Source: Anaerolineaceae bacterium UBA5311
GTDB taxonomy: Bacteria > Chloroflexota > Anaerolineae > Anaerolineales > Anaerolineaceae
Direction of reading: 5' to 3'
Assembly (NCBI GenBank): GCA_002411175.1
Contig: DHRN01000098.1
Location: 1-15,714, forward strand
DNA length: 15,714 bases
Shown: piece by piece, positions 6,283-12,970 of the stretch
Numbering within the stretch: position 1 is the first letter of the stretch
Layout of the letters: each line of letters starts with the position of its first letter
Notes under the pieces: generated by a model
What the model saw: only the letters and a program-made list of their open reading frames with translations
The model's database searches: none
Told to the model about the DNA's origin: nothing
Made by a program: the position numbers and the translations under genes

Positions 6283-7614
6283 ATGGATTTAGAAGACAGA
6301 CTCAACGATTATAGAAAAAAAGTCAACCGAATCAGGCAGGAACAGGAGGTTATGAAAAGGAAAACTCTTGATGAGATCCTGAGTTGGTATGACCCGGAAA
6401 CAAAGCAGGGGCAGGAAAACTGCCATAATGTCTGGCAAAAACAACAATCATTGGAAGACCAGGTACGACATAGATCAACAGAGGTAAAAGCGAGAATTGA
6501 AGTTACCGAGGATGACCAACTGAAAATACTGGATGAGTTTTTCTTTGAACGGTTCAATTTACATAATTATTTTCCCAGTTCGCATTTTTCCTATCCTGTA
6601 ATTTATTGTGAGACCATTGAGGAGTTTGTTGAAGCACAATCGATGGATGTCAAGCTTTCTGAGAAGGAAAAGAATAAATTGCTAGGTAAGTTGGTCCAGG
6701 AGTACGAGCAGGAATCCCGCAGGGGCAGCTATGTTTGGGGCATGGATATCTCTGGTGTTGGTTGTTATCTGAACGGATGGGCGTTTGGAAAAAAGCACAA
6801 CCATCCCCCAAAAGATGTGTTGAAAATTCCTGAATTAGCGAAAAATGTGCTTAAAACAGCAGTACATGAGAAACTCGGTCATGGCTTTCTGACCATGTTC
6901 AGCACTTTGGGGCAGGAAATGCATACTCTTGGGGGGCGAACCATTCTGGATGCAGACTTGATCGGCTTGGATGTTTATACTGACCCTGCTCACAGGCTGG
7001 CTTATAACCAGCACCAGGCGTTGCTCTCGAGCAGTATTATTCAACAAGAAGGCTGGTCAGTCTGGATAGAGAGTTATTTTTGTGCTAATTTAATTAATAG
7101 AACCACTAAACATCCAAAGTACACTTTCGCTATGCTGCTAAACGCTATATCAGCACTCAATTTTAAGAATAGCGAAGAGAAAGAAATTAAGAGACGACTA
7201 ATTGCAGCTTGCACTGTCCTTATCGACGAAAACTCGTATAAACCCGAAGTACTGCTCGAGCAAATCAAAATTGTAAAAGGAGCATCAAGGATTTTTGACG
7301 ATCAAATAATGGGCTTGCTCTCCCAGCCACTCAGATATGTCCTGGGTCATATCTTGATGTATCAAGTTGAACTAAGGGCTGGAACACAATGCGTGCCGCA
7401 TGCCGCGTTACTTGCTGGCAATCTCAAGCTGAATGTGAACCAGACTGGATTGGCAGATATGACGGTTTTGTTGGATACCGACCCCCGCCTCAATGCAGAC
7501 GCACGCCTGGCAATGATCAGTAAAATCAAGCTGGAAAAATTAAACGATGTCAACGAATTCGCGCGTAGGTGCGAAGAAGATTACAGTCTGCCAGTACCAA
7601 CATTTTATAAATAG
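6283..7614 (+). CDS. gluzincin-like metallopeptidase with HEXXGH motif
   Basis: A 443-residue soluble protein without signal peptide. Residues 195-200 read HEKLGH, the HEXXGH form of the zinc-binding motif known from dipeptidyl peptidase III (M49); the context is TAVHEKLGHGFLTMF. Downstream, E256-G-W-S-V-W-I-E263 resembles the EGWAxYxE motif of DUF885-type peptidases, and E256 is a good candidate third zinc ligand. The N-terminal 80 residues are charged and helical, perhaps a coiled-coil docking region. The remainder is helical with no further recognisable domain. The length is shorter than M49 enzymes (about 700). A strong ribosome binding site, AAGGGAGG (6268-6275), precedes the ATG. Embedded between the propeller-solenoid and SPFH-like genes, it may process cluster or envelope proteins. 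The metal site is well supported; family and substrate are unknown. Confidence 0.62.
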   Translation: MDLEDRLNDYRKKVNRIRQEQEVMKRKTLDEILSWYDPETKQGQENCHNVWQKQQSLEDQVRHRSTEVKARIEVTEDDQLKILDEFFFERFNLHNYFPSSHFSYPVIYCETIEEFVEAQSMDVKLSEKEKNKLLGKLVQEYEQESRRGSYVWGMDISGVGCYLNGWAFGKKHNHPPKDVLKIPELAKNVLKTAVHEKLGHGFLTMFSTLGQEMHTLGGRTILDADLIGLDVYTDPAHRLAYNQHQALLSSSIIQQEGWSVWIESYFCANLINRTTKHPKYTFAMLLNAISALNFKNSEEKEIKRRLIAACTVLIDENSYKPEVLLEQIKIVKGASRIFDDQIMGLLSQPLRYVLGHILMYQVELRAGTQCVPHAALLAGNLKLNVNQTGLADMTVLLDTDPRLNADARLAMISKIKLEKLNDVNEFARRCEEDYSLPVPTFYK

Positions 7615-7632
7615 AAAAGTAAAGGAGGGTAA

Positions 7633-9216
7633 ATGAAAAAAAGAGATGAAATGGAATCCTCGAAACAAAATTCGAACCTGCTCGCCGCGGCGTACCCAAT
7701 CGACGAAATGAAGGGCAGGATTAGTAAAAAATTGGTTGTGCCCCCGGGAAAAACCGGTGTCGCAGTCTTCAGGGATGGCAGAATCGACCTTTTCACCCCC
7801 GGGGACAACCGCGTTATCAGCAATCCGGACCGCCTGATGGGCAAAGGCGGAGGATTTTGGGCTGGTTATTTCCCGGCAGAAAACTTCAACGCCTCGGTTT
7901 CGATCACCAACCTGCTCAGTGGGGATGAAAAGATCCTCGATCTGAACATCCTCTGCGATGTGAGCGTGGAAAATGAGGAAAAGTTCTTTCTGGATGTGGT
8001 CGTTCCCCGTCGGGAGATCCCCAATCAAAGCCTGGTAGTTGACCTTCCCGAGGTTTTTACTTCCTTCGCCTCTTTGGTCAGGAATTATTCATCGGAAGAC
8101 CTGGTTTCCGGTCAGTTGGACGAGGCGATTAACGCGAAGGCGCAATCCTTATTAACGCTGATGCTTCCCGCCAAAGGTCTCAAACTTGAAGGCATAACCC
8201 TGATAAGTATCTGGAATCATGAAGACGGGCTGGCGATTAAAGAACAGCTTTTCGTCCTCGACCAGAAGATGAAAGACCTGGAATTCGATAAGAAGCTTGC
8301 CGAAGTGGAAGGGAAGGAAGAGCTCGACCAGCTCTTGAACGAAAGCGGCATTCAACTTCCGAAAAAAGCAGCAATCATTCCACTCCAACCGGGTAAAAAG
8401 AAGAATGTCTTCAGGAACTGGATCGGGGGGGTCAAAGATGAAGTCCAGCCAGGTCACAACTTCAGGCTCAGGTCGTTGTTGGCAAAAAAAGATGAAAACG
8501 CTGCTGTTGGCAAGCCAAAACCGCTCCCGAAGAACTGGTGGGTTTCTCGGATGGTGTATCTCATCCTGGTTGTGCTTGCGGCTGCCGCGGCAACGTATTT
8601 TTTGAGGCAATTATCCGACCATGTCGCCTGGCTCGGTCAACCATGGATTTACGTAGGCATCTGGATGGGCGTGATTGGAATTCTGATCCGAACTGCCTGC
8701 AAACTCTTCAGGAAGTGGGAATCGTCTTTTGAAGAGATGGAAAAACCAGCTAACGTTCTCGGCTTGGAAAACCTTAATTCCCGGGATAAAGCAGTCATCG
8801 ACCAGATCGTGCGGGAACAATTAAATATGGAATTAGCCCTGCAAAGGGATGTGCTCAATGAGCTGCGCGCCAGGGTTTACCGACAGGGCGATGAAGACCT
8901 GGCGCTTGAGATAAAACAGGTTGAACGGAAATTGGAAAGCATCCTCCCCAAAGTGAGCGATACCAAAATCGGCAGACCGGTATACCTGCGGGACGAAGTG
9001 AATCTGACCAGGCAGGGCTGGAATTTGCTCATGGACGAGGAAGAAATTTTGTTGGTTAAGGCAGCATTGCTAACGGATGAAGCCCAGGCGCTGCAGGCTC
9101 TGGCTGGTAATGCTGGGCAAATTTCAACCGGTTTGATTGAATACGAAACGAAACTCGACGATCTCGCCAACGCCTTTGTTGGCAGAGAGCGGTTATTACA
9201 TTCAACGATAGACTGA
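7633..9216 (+). CDS. two-TM membrane protein with SPFH/band-7-like N-terminus
   Basis: A 527-residue protein. Residues 34-215 resemble an SPFH (band 7) domain: VVPPGKTGVAVFRDGRIDLFTPGDNRV, a strand-rich core with LDLNILCDVSV, then SFASLVRNYSSEDLVSGQLDEAI and LKLEGITLISI before a charged helix (about 200-235). Two hydrophobic segments, about 304-324 (MVYLILVVLAAAAATYFL) and 337-357 (YVGIWMGVIGILI), form a membrane hairpin, so both ends should face the cytoplasm. The C-terminal part (375-525) is helical and charged with heptad-like spacing. Ribosome binding site AAGGAGGG (7622-7629). SPFH proteins assemble membrane microdomain scaffolds. Unlike classical flotillins the hydrophobic hairpin lies after the SPFH-like region. 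The membrane topology is clear; the SPFH call is moderate. Confidence 0.62.
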   Translation: MKKRDEMESSKQNSNLLAAAYPIDEMKGRISKKLVVPPGKTGVAVFRDGRIDLFTPGDNRVISNPDRLMGKGGGFWAGYFPAENFNASVSITNLLSGDEKILDLNILCDVSVENEEKFFLDVVVPRREIPNQSLVVDLPEVFTSFASLVRNYSSEDLVSGQLDEAINAKAQSLLTLMLPAKGLKLEGITLISIWNHEDGLAIKEQLFVLDQKMKDLEFDKKLAEVEGKEELDQLLNESGIQLPKKAAIIPLQPGKKKNVFRNWIGGVKDEVQPGHNFRLRSLLAKKDENAAVGKPKPLPKNWWVSRMVYLILVVLAAAAATYFLRQLSDHVAWLGQPWIYVGIWMGVIGILIRTACKLFRKWESSFEEMEKPANVLGLENLNSRDKAVIDQIVREQLNMELALQRDVLNELRARVYRQGDEDLALEIKQVERKLESILPKVSDTKIGRPVYLRDEVNLTRQGWNLLMDEEEILLVKAALLTDEAQALQALAGNAGQISTGLIEYETKLDDLANAFVGRERLLHSTID

Positions 9217-9227
9217 TAATTATTATT

Positions 9228-9233
9228 GGAGGA
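9228..9233 (+). promoter_or_regulatory. ribosome binding site fixing the start at 9238
   Basis: GGAGGA lies four bases upstream of the ATG at 9238. This rules out the in-frame TTG at 9226, which would place the ribosome binding site inside the coding region. Confidence 0.7.
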
Positions 9234-9237
9234 AATT

Positions 9238-11565
9238 ATGATTTTTGCTCGGAAACAAACCTGCCCGAAATGTGGGACTGAAAACTCAGCCACCGCAAAT
9301 TATTGCAAACAATGCAACACACCATTAGGAAACGGCACGCGCGAATGCGGCGTTTGTGGTCGAATGAACCCGGCTAATGCGGTCTATTGCCAGGAATGCG
9401 GACGCCCCATGGAGGAAAGCGAGGCTCCGGAGCTGATCCACAACCGTTGGCGTACCTCGGAAAAGGAATTCGCTGTGCGGGTGGAAACCGAAGACCTGCC
9501 TGGTCTGCTCAAAAAAGGGATCATCGTTGAACCTGGAACAAACGCAATGATGCTCGAAAATGGAGCAAACATAGGGGTTATGCCGCCAGGTTCCTACGTG
9601 CTCGATTCTTTCTGGCAACGATTTGGCAATCTCTTTCGTTCCGGGATGCCGAAAACCTTCACTGCTCTGCTCGTGAAGATCACTCCAACAGACCTTGACT
9701 ACCAGCTAAATGGAATCTTCAGCAAAGATCCGCTGAAGGTCAGTATGATGATCAAACTCCAGGTCGAAGTTCAGGAACCAGGCAATTTTCTTGTCAACAT
9801 GCTGCGTGGACGCGAGCGTTTGAACGTGGAAACTCTGCGCTTGCACCTGGAGCCGGAAGTAAAGGCTGTGGCAGATCGATGGGTGCGCACACACACGGTA
9901 AAGGAGCTTGCTGAAGATTTCACGCTGGGACCAAAACTGGAGCTGGCGATGGAAGAAGCCTTACGCCAATCCTTCTCACAGGCTGGATTACGCTTTTTGC
10001 AGGTGCGTGCGCTGGATATGACTCTTGAAGTCCAGGACAGGGTCAATAACAAGATTTACGAATATGCCCTCCAGGTTCCGGAGAAAGAGGCTGAATTACA
10101 GGGCAAACGATCACTTCTCGCTGTTGATACTGAGCTGGACTTGCACGAACTGGCGAAAGAAACCGCAAAATTTGAGCTGGAAGAACGTAAACTGGAGCTC
10201 CTGCAGCGCATGCGCCGGTCTGTCAATTCGGACGTGATGGACGAGGTGCGCACCGAGACCGACCTGAAAAACTTTTTGAAAAGTATGGACAGGGCAGAAA
10301 TCCTCGATGAAAAAGAGTATGCCGAGCTGATGCGCACCTGGCGGGAGGAAGCCGAGGATTATGACAAGGCTCGCGCTTTCCTGGTGGAAAAGATTAAGAT
10401 GGAGACGGAATTCCTGGAGGCTAAACTCAAAACCGAACAGGAATATGAGCTCGAAAGAATTAAAATCGAGGAAGACTATCAGACAGCCCGCCTCCAGAGC
10501 GAGAGAGATCATCAGCGCGGGATTTTAGACAAAGAGGAAGCTTATCAACTGGCAATCAAAAACCGTCAGCAGCTGGAGCTCGACCTGGAAGTTTTAACCA
10601 GGACGCGTGATCACGAACTGCAGGAAAGGCGGAAGAACGCGCTCGCCGGTTTTGAGCTGGATAAAGAACGGGCAAAGCACAATCTTGACCTGCAGCGACT
10701 GACTCTCGACCAGCAGAAATTGGTCCAGGAGCAAAGGCTGCTTGAGGCTGATACTGGTTTCAAAATTACCGAGCGCAGCACCGAATTCGCGCTCCGGATT
10801 TTGGGGAATAAGAAGGCGATCGACCGCCTGCACGATGAGGAAACCCGCCGAATAGCCAGGGAAGATGACCTTCAGAGGCAAAAAGCAAAATTCGATGAGG
10901 AGATGCAGCGTTTTGAAAATCAGGAACGCGCGCGAATATCCGAACGCGATTACCACATTCGTAGGCTTGAAACCATCGCCACTTTCTCTACAGAACAGCT
11001 GATCGCCTCCGACACCACCACAAAGGACCAGGCAGAAATTCTCGCCAGCCTGAAGAAGACCGAAGCGCTGAAATCCATGACTGATGAACAGATCCTGGCA
11101 ATGGCAGCCGAGAATAGCCCTGAAGTCGCCCGGGCTTTTCAAGACCGATACCTGGCAATTTCGGTTAGTAAGGACGATGCCTTAGCCAACGAAAGGGCGC
11201 TTTATGACCGCTTGTTAGGTGACCGGGCAGACTTTTTGAAAACTATCGGGGAGCTTTCTGATAAACGCGTCGATGACCTCGAACGACAGACGGAACGTGC
11301 CCAGGATGTGCAGAAACACGCCATGGATGCCCTCTCTTCAACCGCGAAATCTTTCGCTGAAAACAAAGCCTCTCCGACCATTATCCTCGGTGATGGTGTT
11401 TCCCGCACAGTTTACGCTGATGGAAGCATGCAGTCTGCGCTGGACGCGCCTGGTAAAGATAAAAAGCCAGCCAATGAAAAGATCTGCGTATCCTGCGGTC
11501 GCAGCATCGACGCGGCAGTTAAGTATTGCCCGCACTGCGGACACAACTTTCCGGATATTCCATAA
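9238..11565 (+). CDS. SPFH-domain coiled-coil protein with terminal zinc ribbons
   Basis: A 775-residue protein. It begins with two zinc ribbons (C9, C12, C23, C26; C37, C40, C51, C54). Residues about 85-265 form an SPFH/stomatin-like domain: LLKKGIIVEPGTNAMMLENG, GVMPPGSYVL, FTALLVKITPTDLDYQLNG, then SFSQAGLRFLQVRALDMTLE before the helix. About 275-580 is a long, highly charged coiled coil rich in Glu, Lys and Arg, as in flotillins and PspA-associated SPFH proteins such as Bacillus YdjI. Residues 580-700 remain helical. A short strand region (713-727, TIILGDGVSRTVYADG) precedes a C-terminal ribbon with C750, C753, C764 and C767. No transmembrane segment is visible, so membrane contact would be peripheral or through partners. 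The previous gene ends 21 bases upstream. It probably forms an oligomeric scaffold with the two-TM SPFH-like protein and the ESCRT-III-like polymer. Confidence 0.78.
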   Translation: MIFARKQTCPKCGTENSATANYCKQCNTPLGNGTRECGVCGRMNPANAVYCQECGRPMEESEAPELIHNRWRTSEKEFAVRVETEDLPGLLKKGIIVEPGTNAMMLENGANIGVMPPGSYVLDSFWQRFGNLFRSGMPKTFTALLVKITPTDLDYQLNGIFSKDPLKVSMMIKLQVEVQEPGNFLVNMLRGRERLNVETLRLHLEPEVKAVADRWVRTHTVKELAEDFTLGPKLELAMEEALRQSFSQAGLRFLQVRALDMTLEVQDRVNNKIYEYALQVPEKEAELQGKRSLLAVDTELDLHELAKETAKFELEERKLELLQRMRRSVNSDVMDEVRTETDLKNFLKSMDRAEILDEKEYAELMRTWREEAEDYDKARAFLVEKIKMETEFLEAKLKTEQEYELERIKIEEDYQTARLQSERDHQRGILDKEEAYQLAIKNRQQLELDLEVLTRTRDHELQERRKNALAGFELDKERAKHNLDLQRLTLDQQKLVQEQRLLEADTGFKITERSTEFALRILGNKKAIDRLHDEETRRIAREDDLQRQKAKFDEEMQRFENQERARISERDYHIRRLETIATFSTEQLIASDTTTKDQAEILASLKKTEALKSMTDEQILAMAAENSPEVARAFQDRYLAISVSKDDALANERALYDRLLGDRADFLKTIGELSDKRVDDLERQTERAQDVQKHAMDALSSTAKSFAENKASPTIILGDGVSRTVYADGSMQSALDAPGKDKKPANEKICVSCGRSIDAAVKYCPHCGHNFPDIP

Positions 11566-11570
11566 AAAAC

Positions 11571-11576
11571 AGGGGG
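11571..11576 (+). promoter_or_regulatory. ribosome binding site fixing the start at 11583
   Basis: AGGGGG lies six bases upstream of the ATG at 11583. The reading frame is open further upstream to 11526, but that region overlaps the end of the SPFH gene and would hide the signal peptide. Confidence 0.65.
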
Positions 11577-11582
11577 AAAAGG

Positions 11583-12836
11583 ATGAAAACTAAAAGAATT
11601 TTTATGACCCTAATCGCGCTGCTGGCGATGGTAAGCACTGTCGCCGCTTCGACCCCGATGCTCGGTTTTATCATCGAATCGATCAATGTCGATGCCTTTC
11701 CGCTGATCGAAGCACGTCTGAGCGCCTGGGGTTCCAGCGGCAGGGCGATGAAAGATCTCAAGCCTGCCAATATCCAGATCGTGGAAGAAGGAGGCAGTCC
11801 GTTCCAGCCTGATAGTGTAAAAGTTGACACCGAATCGCCCCTGGCGGTTGCGCTTGTTATGGATGTCTCGGGCAGCATGAAGGGGCAGGCGCTTACCGAC
11901 GCCCAGGTGGCAGCGGCACGCTTTTTGGACCGCCTGGGGAAAGATGACCAGGCTGCGCTGATCGCATTCTCTTCCGAGGTTGATACCGACCCCGCAATTT
12001 TGAAGGCGGACCGTGAATATCCCTTCACGCACGAGCTTAAAAGTATTTACGACGCCGTCGAAGGTCTCGAAGCCGGAGGCGGCACCGAACTCTACAACGC
12101 TCTGCAAAAGGCGATTGCCCTGACTGCCCAACTTCCTGAGGGTCACCGGGCGATCTTATTGCTCAGCGATGGAAAGAACGACCCGGCAAACCTCGGCGAC
12201 CCTGAAATTCCGCTGCAAATGGCGAAAGAGCTCAACGTGCCCGTGTTTATCATCGGGCTGGGAAACCATTATGACCAGGATTACCTCGACCGGTTGGCAG
12301 CAGAATCGGGCGGTTTGGTGCGCATCGCTCCGCGCTCATCAGAGCTCGCGCAGACTTTGGCCGACATCGCCGGACTGCTAAAAACCCAGTTTGTGCTGAA
12401 GTATCAGAGTGGTTTGACTTCTGCTGGACCGAAAGTCAACACAGAGTTTACCCTGACACAGGCTGGCAGCTCCGCGCGAAGGTCTGTGGAGATCGAGGGT
12501 CTGGCGGAAAAGATTGCCGTTGTCAACGCCCAAAAAACAGCTCAGGCACCCACTGAGAAGCCTGTCGAAGAACCCACCAAGCTACCTGTGACTGATGTTG
12601 AACTCCAGCCGCCCGTAGTCGGGGAGGTCGTGCCGATTGCGCAAGAGGCTTCCATTTTTGCTTCACCCTGGCTATGGATTGGCGCTGTCGCTTTGCTGGC
12701 TGTTTTGGGCTTCTTCCTGGCGAAGCGCGAACCAAAACCCAGGGTCTTCAAATGTGCCGGCTGCGGGTTTACGCTGGCGGAAGCGGTTAATCGCTGCCCT
12801 GAATGCGGCGAGACCCGGAAAATACAGGTGGAATAA
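11583..12836 (+). CDS. secreted, membrane-anchored vWA protein with cytoplasmic zinc ribbon
   Basis: A 417-residue protein starting at the ATG at 11583. Residues 1-23 are a signal peptide (MKTKRIFMTLIALLAMVSTVAAS). Residues about 30-82 form a small strand-rich region. A von Willebrand factor A domain follows (about 87-265) with a complete metal-ion-dependent adhesion site: D94-x-S96-x-S98, T168 in AGGGTEL, and D196 in LLLSDGKND. Residues 316-355 are a Pro/Thr/Val-rich linker. One transmembrane helix (about 362-380, WLWIGAVALLAVLGFFLA) is followed by basic residues and then a zinc ribbon (C391, C394, C405, C408). The expected topology puts vWA outside and the ribbon in the cytoplasm, where the zinc-ribbon SPFH and propeller proteins are. 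It probably senses or binds a protein outside the membrane and recruits the cytoplasmic assembly. It ends the tightly spaced cluster. Confidence 0.82.
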   Translation: MKTKRIFMTLIALLAMVSTVAASTPMLGFIIESINVDAFPLIEARLSAWGSSGRAMKDLKPANIQIVEEGGSPFQPDSVKVDTESPLAVALVMDVSGSMKGQALTDAQVAAARFLDRLGKDDQAALIAFSSEVDTDPAILKADREYPFTHELKSIYDAVEGLEAGGGTELYNALQKAIALTAQLPEGHRAILLLSDGKNDPANLGDPEIPLQMAKELNVPVFIIGLGNHYDQDYLDRLAAESGGLVRIAPRSSELAQTLADIAGLLKTQFVLKYQSGLTSAGPKVNTEFTLTQAGSSARRSVEIEGLAEKIAVVNAQKTAQAPTEKPVEEPTKLPVTDVELQPPVVGEVVPIAQEASIFASPWLWIGAVALLAVLGFFLAKREPKPRVFKCAGCGFTLAEAVNRCPECGETRKIQVE

Positions 12837-12843
12837 GCCTTTT

Positions 12844-12876
12844 GCCTGGTTGAGGGTATGATGTTGCCAATCAGGC
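12844..12876 (+). other. hairpin in the vWA-kinase gap
   Basis: GCCTGGTTG (12844-12852) can pair with CAATCAGGC (12868-12876) over nine positions with one G-U pair and a 15-base loop. There is no run of T after it, so it is not a convincing intrinsic terminator. It may be an mRNA end-stabilising hairpin for the upstream cluster or a repeat remnant. Confidence 0.35.
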
Positions 12877-12902
12877 TCGCGGAGCGAAATTTAAAACCGA
12901 AG

Positions 12903-12937
12903 GCATTTTGGTGAGCTCAACACCCGCGCCAAAATGC
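12903..12937. promoter_or_regulatory. 9-bp inverted repeat, candidate operator of the kinase gene
   Basis: GCATTTTGG (12903-12911) and CCAAAATGC (12929-12937) are perfect inverted copies separated by 17 bases. The right arm runs into the TGC of the extended -10 box at 12935-12943, so a dimeric protein bound here would block the kinase promoter. No T run follows, which argues against a terminator. Confidence 0.4.
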
Positions 12938-12943
12938 TATAAA
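12935..12943 (+). promoter_or_regulatory. extended -10 promoter of the kinase gene
   Basis: TGC-TATAAA is an extended -10 element (TGn plus a near-consensus hexamer). No good -35 hexamer is found 16-18 bases upstream, which such promoters tolerate. Transcription would start near 12950, about 20 bases before the ATG at 12971. This supports that start and a separate or additional transcript for the kinase. Confidence 0.42.
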
Positions 12944-12970
12944 ATCAGTATGGCTTGCTTGAGGTTGCTC

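Noticed and set aside
12844..12876. Rho-independent terminator after the vWA gene
   Set aside because: The hairpin is credible, but it is followed by TCGCGGAGCG rather than a T run.
12908..12970. N-terminal extension of the kinase from TTG at 12908 or ATG at 12950
   Set aside because: The stretch covers an inverted repeat and an extended -10 element, and the kinase fold starts at the ATG at 12971 with GAGG before it.
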